Shown: positions 45,525-57,578 of the stretch, in pieces
Layout of the letters: every line of letters begins with the position of its first letter
Position numbering within the stretch: position 1 is the stretch's first letter
Assembly (NCBI GenBank): GCA_903834465.1
Contig: CAILJB010000033.1
Span: forward strand, 62,001-126,000
Source of the DNA: an uncultured Pseudomonadota bacterium
GTDB taxonomy: Bacteria > Pseudomonadota > Gammaproteobacteria > Methylococcales > Methylomonadaceae
DNA: 64,000 bases
Direction: 5' to 3'
Made by a program: the position numbers and the translations under genes
Notes under the pieces: generated by a model
What the model saw: only the letters and a program-made list of their open reading frames with translations
The model's database searches: none
What the model was told of the DNA's origin: nothing

Positions 45525-46080
45525 TTAAACGTTCCTCAACGACACCACACCAATAGTGTCCAATTAAAATATGGGTTTCTTGAATGCGTGCCGTCACGCT
45601 TGAAGGCACCGTAATGGTTAATGTTGCAATGTTAATTAACCCGCCACCGCTTTTGCCTGTTAAGGCAATGACATTTAAATTTTTAGCACGAGCGATTTGT
45701 GCGGCTTGAATAATGTTTTTACTATTACCCGATGTTGAAATGGCAATTAACGTGTCGCCCGCATTGCCTAAGGCTTCGATTTGTCGTGCAAAGACGCTGT
45801 CAAAATCAAAATCGTTAGCGTGTGCCGTCAAAATCGAACTGTCTGTGGTCAGCGCAATGGCAGGTAATGCACGGCGTTTTTGTTCATAACGCACCACGAA
45901 TTCAGCGGCAATATGTTGCGCGTCTGCCGCACTGCCACCATTGCCACACAATAAAAGTTTATTGCCACTTTGAAAGGTCGCCATCAATAAATTTGCTGCC
46001 GCCTCAACGGATTCACTACATTGCTGCGTCGTGTTCATCACAGCAATATGTTGATTAAGTTCTTCGTTAAATGTTCTCAT
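45505..46080 (-). CDS. gmhA: Phosphoheptose isomerase
   Basis: This 191-residue SIS-domain protein has LLLCGNGGSAADAQHIAAEFV, ALTTDSSILTAHANDFDFDSVFARQIEA and ISTSGNSKNI, typical of GmhA. It converts sedoheptulose 7-phosphate to D-glycero-D-manno-heptose 7-phosphate, feeding HldE, whose gene overlaps it. It also overlaps the end of the M16 peptidase gene by 4 bases. Confidence 0.94.
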   Translation of the reverse strand: MRTFNEELNQHIAVMNTTQQCSESVEAAANLLMATFQSGNKLLLCGNGGSAADAQHIAAEFVVRYEQKRRALPAIALTTDSSILTAHANDFDFDSVFARQIEALGNAGDTLIAISTSGNSKNIIQAAQIARAKNLNVIALTGKSGGGLINIATLTITVPSSVTARIQETHILIGHYWCGVVEERLNVSESA

Positions 46081-47411
46081 TTTTTCACAGCGTTAATTTT
46101 TTGCGGCTCTAAATACGCCACGTTTAAATGGTCATCAATTAAATATTTTCGCGCCACATTTCGGACTTGTTCAGCGGTAACGTGATTGATTTTATCAACA
46201 TATTCACCTGCTTTTTGCCAACCTAATCCCACTGTTTCAAGCATTCCCAGTTGCATGGCTTGATAAAAATTAGAATCACGCTGATACACTTCACTGGCTA
46301 ACACTTGCGCTTTAATGCGTTGCAATTCAGCAGGTTCAACTAATTTTACCTGCAATTGCGTGATTTCATTTTTTAACGCCGCTTCCACGTCCCAAACGGT
46401 TTTCCCTTCGGCGGGTGTACCTTCAAGTTCAAATAAATTATCTAAACGCGACGTTAAGTTATAACCGGCATTGGCTTCGACAGCGATTTGTTTGCCACGA
46501 ATGAGAGAGCTACTTAATCGCGCACTGCTGCCGCCATCTAAAACGCCGGCTAACACTTCGAGGGCGTAAGCATCGGATTCATTTTCAGCAGTTTTCAAAC
46601 ACGGAACGTGATAACCCAATAACACCGACGGTAATTTTGCCGGTACTTTCACCGTCATTTTTCGCACGCCTTGCTGCGGCATTTCAATTTGCGGTTTGAG
46701 CGGTAAAATCTCACTGGTTTGCAAATCACCAAAGTATTGCTGCGCTAAAACAAAAACGTCTGCGGTTTTCACATCACCGACCACAACTAACGTCGCATTA
46801 TTGGGCGCATACCAACGTTGATACCACGCTTGCAAATCCGGTGCAGTGTACGCGGCAATATCGCTTGGCCACCCAATAATCGGATTTTTGTATGGACTAC
46901 TGGTGTATGCCATAGCGGCGAATTGCTCCGCCATTTTCGCTTGCGGATTATCTTCCGTTCGCATCCGCCTTTCTTCGGTAACAACTTCTAATTCTTTTTT
47001 TAATTCGTCGGGCAAAATATGCAGATGTCGCATTCTGTCGGCTTCAAGTTCAAAACTGACCGCTAATTTTGAAGCTGCCATCGTTTGAAAATAAGCGGTG
47101 TAATCTTGCCCCGTAAACGCATTTTCTTCGCCGCCATTTTCGGCAATGATGCGCGAAAATTCACCAGCAGGATGTTTGTCTGTGCCTTTAAACATGGTGT
47201 GTTCAAGCATGTGCGAAATACCGGTAATGCCGTTAGGTTCATAACTTGACCCCACTTTATACCAAACCTGCGATACCACAACTGGCGAACGATGGTCTTC
47301 TTGCACTAAAATTTTTAAACCATTTGCCAACGAGTGTTCTGCGATGTGCGGCGCGGCAAAACTTGCAACCGGTAAACAGAATAATAGCAAAGAAAGATAA
47401 TTTTTTTTCAT
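46077..47411 (-). CDS. Periplasmic M16-family zinc peptidase
   Basis: This 444-residue protein has a signal peptide (MKKNYLSLLLFCLPVASFAA) and the inverted zinc motif H67-M-L-E-H71, with the distal glutamate in EVVTEERRMR about 75 residues later. The catalytic half resembles PqqL/YhjJ-type secreted pitrilysin relatives. In many genomes an active and an inactive M16 gene lie side by side; only one copy is present here. It is translationally coupled to gmhA. The substrate is not known. Confidence 0.88.
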   Translation of the reverse strand: MKKNYLSLLLFCLPVASFAAPHIAEHSLANGLKILVQEDHRSPVVVSQVWYKVGSSYEPNGITGISHMLEHTMFKGTDKHPAGEFSRIIAENGGEENAFTGQDYTAYFQTMAASKLAVSFELEADRMRHLHILPDELKKELEVVTEERRMRTEDNPQAKMAEQFAAMAYTSSPYKNPIIGWPSDIAAYTAPDLQAWYQRWYAPNNATLVVVGDVKTADVFVLAQQYFGDLQTSEILPLKPQIEMPQQGVRKMTVKVPAKLPSVLLGYHVPCLKTAENESDAYALEVLAGVLDGGSSARLSSSLIRGKQIAVEANAGYNLTSRLDNLFELEGTPAEGKTVWDVEAALKNEITQLQVKLVEPAELQRIKAQVLASEVYQRDSNFYQAMQLGMLETVGLGWQKAGEYVDKINHVTAEQVRNVARKYLIDDHLNVAYLEPQKINAVKK

Positions 47412-47423
47412 AACAAATCGCCA

Positions 47424-47458
47424 AAATAAAAACGGCGCATTGCAACCACAATACGCCG
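47424..47458 (-). terminator. Terminator after the DHH phosphoesterase gene
   Basis: On the minus strand CGGCGTATTG and CAATGCGCCG form a 10-bp stem with one G-U pair, followed by TTTTTATTTT. It lies downstream of the gene ending at 47491 and just before the M16 peptidase start. Confidence 0.88.
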
Positions 47459-47490
47459 CATGAAAAGTTTAAAACAAAATTACGCTGCGT

Positions 47491-48420
47491 TTAACCGTCC
47501 GCGTTAATTTTGGCAATAATGTCGTGTAAATCTTTATCACTCGTTTCATTAGCCACTTGACATGTTCCCGCGTTCAAATGCCCACCACCATCATAACTCA
47601 AACACAATTCGCCTACATTCGTGTTCGAAGTGCGATTCAAAATCGATTTACCAATCGCAAAGACGGTATTTTGTTGACGAACGCCCCACATGACGTGAAT
47701 AGAAATATTGCATTCTGGATAAAGCGCGTAAATCATGAAACGATTTACGGCGTAAATAGTCTCTTCTTTACGCAAATCTAAAATCACCAAATTACCGTAA
47801 ACGGTTGAACAACGGGTGATTTGTTCTTTTGCGGCTTGTTCGTGTTCTCTGAACAGTTTTACACGTTCTTGAACGTCGGGTAATTCCAAAATTTCATCAA
47901 TTGAATGGTCTTTGCAATAAGCAATTAAATCCATCATCAATTGGTAATTTGAAACGGTGAAATCTCTAAAACGCCCGAGACCTGTTCGCGCATCCATCAA
48001 GAAATTCATCAAAACCCAACCATCTGGATTGAGAATTTCATTTTTATTAAATTGCGCCGCATCACCTTTATCCACAGCAACCATCATTTCGTCCCAACTT
48101 GCTGGGAAACGTGATGCGCCACCGTAATAATCATAAACCACTCGCGCCGCTGACGGTGCATCGGGGTCAATAATGTGATTATCCGCTTTACCGTTACGAA
48201 TCGTTTCACTCAAATGGTGATCGAATGCTAAATGTACACCTTTGACATACGGTAAATTGGTAGTAATGTCGTTATCGGTCACTTCGATAATTTCATCTTG
48301 CATATCTTTTGGATGTACGAATTTAATTTCGTCAATTAAATCCATTTCTTTTAATAACACCGCACAAATTAACCCGTCGAAATCACTACGAGTCACTAAT
48401 CTAAATTTTTTATCAGTCAT
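47491..48420 (-). CDS. DHH-family phosphoesterase
   Basis: This 309-residue protein has the DHH signature: SDFDGLICAVLL (D13, D15) near the N-terminus, LAFDHHLSE near residue 67 and a C-terminal DHHA1-like YDGGGHLNAGTCQV. Such enzymes act on polyphosphate, oligoribonucleotides or cyclic dinucleotide products using manganese. Which of these is the substrate cannot be told. It is transcribed downstream of fhs with a 27-base gap. Confidence 0.82.
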   Translation of the reverse strand: MTDKKFRLVTRSDFDGLICAVLLKEMDLIDEIKFVHPKDMQDEIIEVTDNDITTNLPYVKGVHLAFDHHLSETIRNGKADNHIIDPDAPSAARVVYDYYGGASRFPASWDEMMVAVDKGDAAQFNKNEILNPDGWVLMNFLMDARTGLGRFRDFTVSNYQLMMDLIAYCKDHSIDEILELPDVQERVKLFREHEQAAKEQITRCSTVYGNLVILDLRKEETIYAVNRFMIYALYPECNISIHVMWGVRQQNTVFAIGKSILNRTSNTNVGELCLSYDGGGHLNAGTCQVANETSDKDLHDIIAKINADG

Positions 48421-48447
48421 GATCTTCCCCTTTGAAAATTATAATAT

Positions 48448-50121
48448 TTAAAACAAGCCGGTGATTTTACCATTATCATCGATGTCAATGCGCTCTGCGG
48501 CGGGAATTTTTGGTAAGCCTGGCATCGTCATCATATCGCCTGCAATGGCAACAATAAATCCTGCGCCATTTGCTAAACGCACGTCGCGAATTTCAACGGT
48601 ATGTCCAGATGGTGCGCCTTTCAAATCAGGATTGGTTGAAAACGACATTTGTGTTTTTGCCATACAAATGGGGAATGTACCGTAATCTTTGTTCCACGCA
48701 TTTAGTTGGGCTTTCACTTTTGCACTCGCTGTGACATTACCTGCACCATAAACTTTTGTGGCAATCGTTTCGATTTTTTCCCACAAACTTAAATTTTCAT
48801 CGTAAACGAAGGTGAATGCCGATTCATTATTTTCGATAGCTTGCACGACTTCTTGTGCTAATTCTTCTGCCCCTGCACCACCATTTGCCCAATGTTTAGA
48901 CACCACACACGTTGCGCCCAATATCGCGCATTTTTCTTTCAATAATTCAATTTCATTTTCGGTATCAAACGTAAAATGATTGATACATATTACACAAGGT
49001 AAACCATAATGTTGCGTGATGTTTTTATAATGGCGGTCTAAATTTTCAAAACCTTTATCTAGTGCGGCTAAATTTTCTTGATTCAACGCATCTTTTGCCA
49101 CACCGCCGTGGAATTTTAACGCCCGAATCGTGGCAACCAATACCACTGCTGAAGGTTCTAAGCCTGCCATACGACATTTAATATCTACAAATTTTTCCGC
49201 ACCTAAATCTGCGCCAAAACCCGCTTCAGTTACCACATAATCAGCCAGTTTTAACGCTGTTTTCGTCGCCGTTACGGTATTGCAACCGTGCGCGATATTG
49301 GCAAAAGGCCCGCCATGAATAATAGCAATATTATTTTCGAGCGTTTGCACCAAATTCGGTTTAATCGCATCTTTTAATAATGCAGCCATCGCGCCCTGTG
49401 CTTTCAAATCACGCGCATAAACGGGTGTAACTTTATCCGATTTATAACCAATAACGATGCGACCTAAACGCTCTTTTAAATCTGCGCGACTGGTTGCTAA
49501 ACATAAAATCGCCATGACTTCAGATGCCACCACAATATCGAAACCGTCTTCGCGCAAATAACCGTTTGCCGCACCACCCATGCCCACGACAATATTTCGC
49601 AACGCGCGGTCGTTCATATCAACCACACGTTTCCACTGAATACGACGCGGGTCAATGTCGAGTTCGTTACCGTGATTGATATGATTATCGATTAACGCTG
49701 ACAATAAATTATGCGCCACGCCGATGGCATGGAAATCACCCGTAAAATGTAAATTGATGTCTTCCATCGGCACAACTTGCGCGTAACCGCCACCTGCTGC
49801 GCCACCTTTTACGCCAAAACAAGGCCCTAAAGACGGTTCACGCAAACACATAATGGCTTTTTTATTCAAACGATTCAGTGCATCACCTAAACCAACTGTT
49901 GTCGTTGTTTTACCTTCGCCCGCCGGTGTGGGACTAATCGCGGTGACAAGAATCAATTTCCCATCGGTTTTGTCAGTTAAACTATTGACATATTCAAGTG
50001 AGAGTTTTGCTTTGTAGTGTCCAATAGGATCTAAATGTTCGGCAGCAATACCGTATTGTTCTTGTGCGAGGTTAATAATCGGTTTAAGCGTTGCGCGTTG
50101 CGCGATTTCAATATCTGACAT
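48448..50121 (-). CDS. fhs: Formate-tetrahydrofolate ligase
   Basis: This 557-residue protein is a full-length FTHFS: ATP loop [42 protein letters not shown] and [13 protein letters not shown]-like [17 protein letters not shown]. It forms 10-formyl-THF from formate and ATP. With the mtdB genes it fits a methylotrophic C1 network, where formate made through the methanopterin branch is assimilated by the folate branch. Confidence 0.96.
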   Translation of the reverse strand: MSDIEIAQRATLKPIINLAQEQYGIAAEHLDPIGHYKAKLSLEYVNSLTDKTDGKLILVTAISPTPAGEGKTTTTVGLGDALNRLNKKAIMCLREPSLGPCFGVKGGAAGGGYAQVVPMEDINLHFTGDFHAIGVAHNLLSALIDNHINHGNELDIDPRRIQWKRVVDMNDRALRNIVVGMGGAANGYLREDGFDIVVASEVMAILCLATSRADLKERLGRIVIGYKSDKVTPVYARDLKAQGAMAALLKDAIKPNLVQTLENNIAIIHGGPFANIAHGCNTVTATKTALKLADYVVTEAGFGADLGAEKFVDIKCRMAGLEPSAVVLVATIRALKFHGGVAKDALNQENLAALDKGFENLDRHYKNITQHYGLPCVICINHFTFDTENEIELLKEKCAILGATCVVSKHWANGGAGAEELAQEVVQAIENNESAFTFVYDENLSLWEKIETIATKVYGAGNVTASAKVKAQLNAWNKDYGTFPICMAKTQMSFSTNPDLKGAPSGHTVEIRDVRLANGAGFIVAIAGDMMTMPGLPKIPAAERIDIDDNGKITGLF

Positions 50122-50264
50122 TTTTAGTCCTGAAATAGAGAGTCAATTTTTATAGGCGTGAATTCGGTAAATTCAGCTGTAGCCGTTACAATAACCAAAA
50201 CCAGCCAGTTCGCAAAGCGAAAAATAAAGCTAAAAGCAAAACATGGAAAAATTCTAATCACTTT

Positions 50265-50567
50265 ATGAAAAAATTACTGTTTTTACTGTTCATTACCAAC
50301 TCTTGTTTTGCCGCTGAACCATCGCCGGAACGGCAAACGGAATTGCGCAATTTGTTAAAAAATGATTGTGGCGCGTGTCATGGATTGTCGTTGCAAGGCG
50401 GTTTAGGTTCGTCATTACAACCGCAAGATTTAGCTCAAAAATCCGACGATTTCCTAATCGAAACCATTACCAATGGTCGTAAAGGAACAGCTATGCCACC
50501 GTGGAAACCTTTCTTAACGCACGATGAAATAACGTGGTTAGTGCATTTGTTACGCCATCCCAATTAA
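50265..50567 (+). CDS. Periplasmic c-type cytochrome
   Basis: This 100-residue protein has a signal peptide (MKKLLFLLFITNSCFAA), one haem-binding CGACH motif (about residues 35-39) and a likely axial methionine in GTAMPPWKP. It resembles small class I cytochromes such as those of the NirC/c55x type. The partner is unknown; no oxidoreductase gene lies adjacent. Confidence 0.88.
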   Translation: MKKLLFLLFITNSCFAAEPSPERQTELRNLLKNDCGACHGLSLQGGLGSSLQPQDLAQKSDDFLIETITNGRKGTAMPPWKPFLTHDEITWLVHLLRHPN

Positions 50568-50657
50568 ATCAATACTTGGTTTAACAATTGAATCCATATA
50601 CCCAACCCGTTACTATTTGCAAAATTTCTTACTGAAAAAATTATTGGATGTTTAAAA

Positions 50658-51644
50658 ATGCACACACTTCTTATTGTTGATGACGATCCTGATGTTTTAG
50701 CCACGCTCACACGCAGTTTTCGTAAAGGTTACAAAACGTTATCAGCGAGTGGTGGCGCAGCTGCATTAGAGATTTTAAACACGCAACCGGTCGATTTAAT
50801 CATTTGCGATCAAAGAATGCCCGATATTGGCGGCGATCAAGTGTTAAGCCATGCGTCTCAAGTTCAACCGGAATCCATACGCATTTTATTAACTGGATAT
50901 ACCGATATTGAATCGTTACTGACTTGTGTGAACGACGCGCACATTTATAAATATGTTACGAAACCATGGGATCCAGCAGAGTTAAATTTAAGCGTGGTGC
51001 GGGCATTAGAATCACTCGATTTAAAGCGCGAATTGGATACCGCTCGCGAATTATTAGAATCTGCCTACAAAGATGCCGTAGTCATGTTGTGTTTAGCCGC
51101 TGAAGGCAAAGACCAAGATACGTCTAGCCATTTATATCGCGTTCAAGATTATACCGAAGCATTAGCTCTTGCGATGGATGTAGATGCCGACTATGCCGAA
51201 CATATGGGCTTGATGAGTATGTTGCATGATATTGGCAAACTCGCTACGCCCGATGCCATTTTGAAAAAACCAGGTGCATTGACCGACGAAGAATGGGAAA
51301 TTATGAAGGAGCATTCGCTGGCTGGTGTTCGCATTTTAGGAAACAATCCGTTTTATGAAATGGCACGGGAGATTTCGGCGGGACACCACGAAAATTATGA
51401 CGGTAGCGGTTATCCAAAAGGGTTAATTGGCGAAAATATTCCCCTTTCGGCACGAATTGTAAAACTCGCTGATGTTTTCGACGCATTAACAACGAAACGT
51501 CCTTACAAAGAAGCATGGTCAATGGAAGATGCGCTGGTAAATATTGCTGCACAATCCGGCAAAATGTTTGACCCAAACATCGTGGCGAAATTCAAAAAAC
51601 TGTATGGCGATGGCGTATTAAGTCAAATTAAAGACGCGCATTAA
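50658..51644 (+). CDS. Response regulator with HD-GYP domain, second copy
   Basis: This 328-residue protein has a receiver domain (DDDPDVLATL; phospho-acceptor in LIICDQRMPD) and an HD-GYP domain with SMLHDIGK, HHENYDGSGYP and the late DVFDALTTKRPYKEAW. It is expected to break down cyclic di-GMP on phosphorylation. No kinase gene is adjacent, so it is an orphan regulator. It differs from the copy at 12517 in its linker and C-terminus. Confidence 0.93.
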   Translation: MHTLLIVDDDPDVLATLTRSFRKGYKTLSASGGAAALEILNTQPVDLIICDQRMPDIGGDQVLSHASQVQPESIRILLTGYTDIESLLTCVNDAHIYKYVTKPWDPAELNLSVVRALESLDLKRELDTARELLESAYKDAVVMLCLAAEGKDQDTSSHLYRVQDYTEALALAMDVDADYAEHMGLMSMLHDIGKLATPDAILKKPGALTDEEWEIMKEHSLAGVRILGNNPFYEMAREISAGHHENYDGSGYPKGLIGENIPLSARIVKLADVFDALTTKRPYKEAWSMEDALVNIAAQSGKMFDPNIVAKFKKLYGDGVLSQIKDAH

Positions 51645-51656
51645 AAATCTGTGGTG

Positions 51657-51684
51657 TGCAGGAGGTTTTTAAAACCTTCCTGCA
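51657..51684. terminator. Hairpin between the HD-GYP gene and proB
   Basis: TGCAGGA and TCCTGCA form the outer stem, continued by an inner GGTTTT/AAAACC pairing with one bulge. It lies between convergent genes. Confidence 0.7.
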
Positions 51685-51691
51685 TACTCGT

Positions 51692-53840
<2,149 letters not shown>

Positions 53841-53867
53841 TTACTCAAAATCAAACTGATATAAACG

Positions 53868-53902
53868 AAAAAAGCCCCAACCAACACCGGCGGAGCTTTT
53901 TT
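53868..53902 (-). terminator. Terminator after rpmA
   Basis: On the minus strand AAAAAAGC and GCTTTTTT enclose a GC-rich interior (TCCGCC ... GGTTGGGG) and the run of T continues. It lies between rpmA and obgE, so it would lower obgE-proB expression relative to the ribosomal protein genes. Confidence 0.8.
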
Positions 53903-53938
53903 AGTCATTGCCGCTTGCCAGTAGGCGAGCGAATTTAT

Positions 53939-54196
53939 TTATGCTGCAACAACGCTAACAAATTTACGGTTGTTAGGACCTTGAACTTTGAAAACCACTA
54001 CGCCATCTGCGGTTGCAAACAAAGTGTGGTCTTTGCCACAACCAACATTCACGCCAGCGTGAAAGTGTGTGCCACGTTGACGAACGATGATGCTACCTGC
54101 GGTAACGACTTCGCTACCGTAACGTTTTACACCTAAGCGTTTCGCGTTCGAGTCGCGTCCATTGCGGGTACTACCGCCAGCCTTCTTATGAGCCAT
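53939..54196 (-). CDS. rpmA: 50S ribosomal protein L27
   Basis: This 85-residue protein starts [20 protein letters not shown] and continues [20 protein letters not shown], matching L27 with the usual N-terminal arm that reaches the peptidyl transferase centre. It follows rplU by 16 bases. Confidence 0.98.
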   Translation of the reverse strand: MAHKKAGGSTRNGRDSNAKRLGVKRYGSEVVTAGSIIVRQRGTHFHAGVNVGCGKDHTLFATADGVVVFKVQGPNNRKFVSVVAA

Positions 54197-54212
54197 TTTA
54201 AACTCCTATTTT

Positions 54213-54524
54213 TTAAGCAGAAATGCCAGTAATTTGGATTTCAGTATAATATTGACGATGACCCGCTGTTTTCATGTGGTGTTTACGTCTTCTAAATTTC
54301 ACGATTTTGATTTTTTTATGTCTACCTTGAGACAATACGGTGGCTGTAACTTTGCCGCCTTCAATGAAAGGTAAACCTACTTTCACGTTGCCGTCGTTTT
54401 CAACCATTAAAACTTTGTCGAATTCAATACTGTCGCCTTCGCCAAGTTCTAATTTTTCTACTTTTAAGTAGGTGCCATTTTCTACGCGGTACTGTTTACC
54501 GCCTGTTTCAATTACCGCATACAT
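54213..54524 (-). CDS. rplU: 50S ribosomal protein L21
   Basis: This 103-residue protein starts [14 protein letters not shown] and contains [20 protein letters not shown], typical of L21. The ATG at 54524 has GGAG upstream and gives the exact family length; five upstream codons in the same frame are not part of the protein. Confidence 0.98.
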   Translation of the reverse strand: MYAVIETGGKQYRVENGTYLKVEKLELGEGDSIEFDKVLMVENDGNVKVGLPFIEGGKVTATVLSQGRHKKIKIVKFRRRKHHMKTAGHRQYYTEIQITGISA

Positions 54525-54574
54525 CGGTGCAAGCTCCATTAAGGATTTAATCTATAAATATAGTAAAGCATGCG

Positions 54575-54603
54575 ATTATATTTTTATAACGCAGTTGCGT
54601 CAA
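54575..54603 (-). promoter_or_regulatory. Sigma-70 promoter of rplU-rpmA(-obgE-proB)
   Basis: On the minus strand TTGACG (54598-54603), a 17-base spacer and a perfect TATAAT (54575-54580) lie 50 bases upstream of the rplU start. Confidence 0.88.
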
Positions 54604-54702
54604 TGTTTAGATTGGTAAGCGTTACGTTAACAGATTGATACGAATTGTTTTATTCGAATTGATAACGTAAAGTGACCGCTTTTAATTTTGTTGCTGCCGG
54701 CT

Positions 54703-55647
54703 ATGAAAACACTTTTTCCTTCGATTGAACCGTTTAATCATTTCTTTTTAAAAACAAACAGCACGCATTCGGTTTATGTTGAACAATGCGGCAATCCGCA
54801 GGGAAGTCCCATTATTTTTTTACATGGTGGACCGTGTTCGGGTTGCAAGCCCGATCACCGTCGTTTTTTTGATCCGGCGTATTATCACATCATTTTGTTT
54901 GACCAGCGCGGCTGCGGACGCTCATTGCCTTTTGGCGAGCTGGAACATAACACCCTGCCAGATTTAATTGCTGATATGGAACGCATTCGCCAGCAACTGA
55001 AATTGGAAAAATGGATTTTATTTGGCGGTTCGTGGGGTGCGACATTAGCACTCGCCTACGCGCAAAAACATGTTAAGCGCGTACAAGCCATGATTTTGCG
55101 TGGCAGTTTTCTAGCGCGAGCGCAAGATATGCGCTGGTTTTTAGGACAACAAGGCGTGTCGCTGATTTACCCTGAAATGTGGCAACAATTAGCAGATAGC
55201 ATTCCCGCAGAACAACGTACCGATGATTTATTTAGCGATTTGTGTGCGGTGTTATGGGGAAAAGATGAACTGGCGATTCGTCGTGTGACAAAAGCGTGGC
55301 AAGCATGGGGCGGACAAGTGGCGTTAGGCAATGCTTTTACACCGTATGACGGACATGTAACAGAACATGACGTAAAACAAGTTCGAATGGAAATTCATTA
55401 TGCCAAAAATCATTACTTTTTAGCTGAAAATGAATTACTGAAACACTGTGAAAAACTGCGCCATTTGCCCATCACCATTATTCATGGACGAAATGATTTG
55501 GTGTGTCCAATCGAATCGGCATGGCAATTACGTCAAGTTTTACCTCAAGCCAAGTATGTTATTTTGCCGAATTCAGGACATATTGCCCAAGGCGATGAAA
55601 TGATTGATGCACTCGTGAGTGCAACGGAAAGTTTGAAAACAAATTGA
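54703..55647 (+). CDS. pip: Proline iminopeptidase
   Basis: This 314-residue alpha/beta hydrolase has the oxyanion motif FLHGGPCSGC, DQRGCGRS, the nucleophile elbow GGSWG, and the late IHGRNDLVCP and SGHIAQGD for the Asp and His. This is the S33 prolyl aminopeptidase pattern, releasing N-terminal proline from peptides. The ATG at 54703 is preferred because the family starts near there; an in-frame earlier start at 54688 adds five residues. Confidence 0.9.
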   Translation: MKTLFPSIEPFNHFFLKTNSTHSVYVEQCGNPQGSPIIFLHGGPCSGCKPDHRRFFDPAYYHIILFDQRGCGRSLPFGELEHNTLPDLIADMERIRQQLKLEKWILFGGSWGATLALAYAQKHVKRVQAMILRGSFLARAQDMRWFLGQQGVSLIYPEMWQQLADSIPAEQRTDDLFSDLCAVLWGKDELAIRRVTKAWQAWGGQVALGNAFTPYDGHVTEHDVKQVRMEIHYAKNHYFLAENELLKHCEKLRHLPITIIHGRNDLVCPIESAWQLRQVLPQAKYVILPNSGHIAQGDEMIDALVSATESLKTN

Positions 55648-55653
55648 AAAGTG

Positions 55654-55683
55654 AAAGGGGGTTCAAATTTATGAACCCCTTTT
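55654..55683. terminator. Hairpin between pip and the second mtdB-type gene
   Basis: GGGGTTCA and TGAACCCC form an 8-bp stem extended by A/T pairs, followed by TTTT. It lies between convergent genes and shares its GGGGTTCA core with the prfC-rlmH hairpin. Confidence 0.85.
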
Positions 55684-55688
55684 GCAAA

Positions 55689-56591
55689 TTATTTCAGAAT
55701 TTCTTGCGCTTTAACAAACGCATCACGAAAATCTAAATAAACCGGTTTTTCAGTTTCTAACATCGATGCCAGTAGCGCGTGTTGCACTTGATATTTCACG
55801 TTACCAACCGCTAATGCACCGACACCTACGGCATTGCAATGAGTCGCATGAATGATAGGCGAGCCTGAATCTTCACGATTTACGCCTTCGATACCCGCTG
55901 GTGGCACAGCATTCACGTCACCGGCGACTTTAAGTTGCGTGACTTCTTTTAATATCGTCGCATTTAAAACTTGAATACCGGCTTTAGCGGTACAGAAAAT
56001 AACGTCAACATCTTTTAACAATTCGATTTTATCTTTGTCAAAGCTAGCAACAGCGGCTTTTAAATTACAACCGAAACGGCGATTGTATTGTTTTGCCATA
56101 TCTGCCGCAGTATCCAAATATAAGTGATCAACAATGGTCGTATCTGCGCCCGCAAGTGAGGCAATAATTCCAGTCGCAATGCCGACTGGTCCTGTACCAC
56201 CAAAAACAACGGCTTTGCAGCGTGCTAGTTCTTTACCGTGTTTCGTGCGTAATTCTTTTTCCACACATGCTACTAATGCCGCAGCGGTAGTAAATGCACC
56301 ACTTGGATCAGCAAATACTGAAATAGCAAAGGGCGGTACCATTGCTTGTTTGGCGGCATTAAACATATCAATTGCCAGCCCTAAATTACGTCCACCAATA
56401 AATAAACCGGTACGTTTCATACCTGCTGGACCACGCGAAAAAACCGCATCTTGAGTTAATCCATGTACGCTTTCCAATTTAACATTACTGTATGGCATCA
56501 AAACATCAAAACCTGCATCCAATGCCATGTTAATGTCGAACGGACTGTTATTGGGCATCGGGTCGAGCATGTGTAGAATACTGCGTTTCAT
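55689..56591 (-). CDS. Methylene-tetrahydromethanopterin dehydrogenase paralogue (MtdB/MtdC type)
   Basis: This 300-residue protein belongs to the MtdB family: SPFDINMALDAGFD at the N-terminus, FADPSGAFTTAAALVA, a nucleotide-binding VVFGGTGPVGIATGIIA, and VAGDVNAVPPAGIEG. It would oxidise methylene-H4MPT to methenyl-H4MPT with NAD(P)+. It is the downstream member of a tandem pair (21-base gap) and about half identical to its neighbour by eye. It differs in the cofactor-side region and after the VNAVPPAGI motif, so it may be specialised (for example MtdC-like) or differ in cofactor use. Confidence 0.88.
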   Translation of the reverse strand: MKRSILHMLDPMPNNSPFDINMALDAGFDVLMPYSNVKLESVHGLTQDAVFSRGPAGMKRTGLFIGGRNLGLAIDMFNAAKQAMVPPFAISVFADPSGAFTTAAALVACVEKELRTKHGKELARCKAVVFGGTGPVGIATGIIASLAGADTTIVDHLYLDTAADMAKQYNRRFGCNLKAAVASFDKDKIELLKDVDVIFCTAKAGIQVLNATILKEVTQLKVAGDVNAVPPAGIEGVNREDSGSPIIHATHCNAVGVGALAVGNVKYQVQHALLASMLETEKPVYLDFRDAFVKAQEILK

Positions 56592-56612
56592 AATAGGGAT
56601 TCCTGACTAAAA

Positions 56613-57524
56613 CTACGCATGAGAAGATTTGATATATTTGCGAGCAACTTCAAATGCGTGTTCAAAATGCAAATAAATTGGCTTTTCACTGTTAATCATG
56701 CGTTTCAGCATCAAATTTTGAGTTTGATATTTCACATTCCCAATCGCTAATGCCCCAATCCCTACTGCACCACTGATTGAACCTTGAATGGGTGCGCCAT
56801 CGTGCATCGCATCAATGCCTGCAATGCCTGCTGGTGGCACAGCATTCACGTCTGCTGCAACTTTTAATTGTGGTGCAGCAGCAATCAATTCTGCACTTAA
56901 TAATTCAATGCCGGCTGCACCGGTTGCAAAAACCACGTCGATGTCTTTGATATATTCCGCTTTATCGGCATCTGCGCCGGCTGTGATATTTGTTTGCCCT
57001 TCACCGAATTCGTCATTACACAAATTAGCAACGTGTTGTGCTTTATCTAATTGACGACCAATGATTCGTACATTTGCACCGGCTTTAGCCGCAATAACGG
57101 CGGCGGCTTGACCCACAGGTCCTGTACCGCCTAATGCCAAAATATTTTTACCTTCCAACGTAGTATTAAATTTTTTCAACAATTCACGTTCAATCACAGC
57201 TACCATCGCTGCGGCGGTAGTAAATGCACCACTTGGATCGGCGAATACAGACACTTCAAACGGCGGTAACATTGAACGTTTAGCAATTTTTAACATATCC
57301 ATCGCTTGTTTTGTATCACGCCCGCCGATGAAAATACTGGTGCGTTTCAAATTTTTTGTACTGCGCGAAAAAATGGCATCTTGCACTAATCCTTGAATTT
57401 CACTCGCCTCAATATTGGTATAAGGGATAGCTGAAATCCAACCCGCATCCATTGCCATATTGACATCAAATGGACTTAGATTTTTAGCGGTAGTGATCAT
57501 ATGTAAAATAAATGGCTTTTCCAT
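56613..57524 (-). CDS. mtdB: NAD(P)-dependent methylene-tetrahydromethanopterin dehydrogenase
   Basis: This 303-residue protein is MtdB-like: ILHMITTAKNLSPFDVNMAM, FADPSGAFTTAAAMVA, ILALGGTGPVGQAAAVIAA and VAADVNAVPPAGIAGID, with the C-terminal IGNVKYQTQ. It catalyses a step of tetrahydromethanopterin-linked formaldehyde oxidation, a pathway characteristic of methylotrophic proteobacteria. It heads a two-gene operon with a second paralogue. Confidence 0.9.
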   Translation of the reverse strand: MEKPFILHMITTAKNLSPFDVNMAMDAGWISAIPYTNIEASEIQGLVQDAIFSRSTKNLKRTSIFIGGRDTKQAMDMLKIAKRSMLPPFEVSVFADPSGAFTTAAAMVAVIERELLKKFNTTLEGKNILALGGTGPVGQAAAVIAAKAGANVRIIGRQLDKAQHVANLCNDEFGEGQTNITAGADADKAEYIKDIDVVFATGAAGIELLSAELIAAAPQLKVAADVNAVPPAGIAGIDAMHDGAPIQGSISGAVGIGALAIGNVKYQTQNLMLKRMINSEKPIYLHFEHAFEVARKYIKSSHA

Positions 57525-57578
57525 GAAAATTCCTCAGTTTAATTAAACTGCCAGTATAAGAGAAAAAACGGCTTATTA

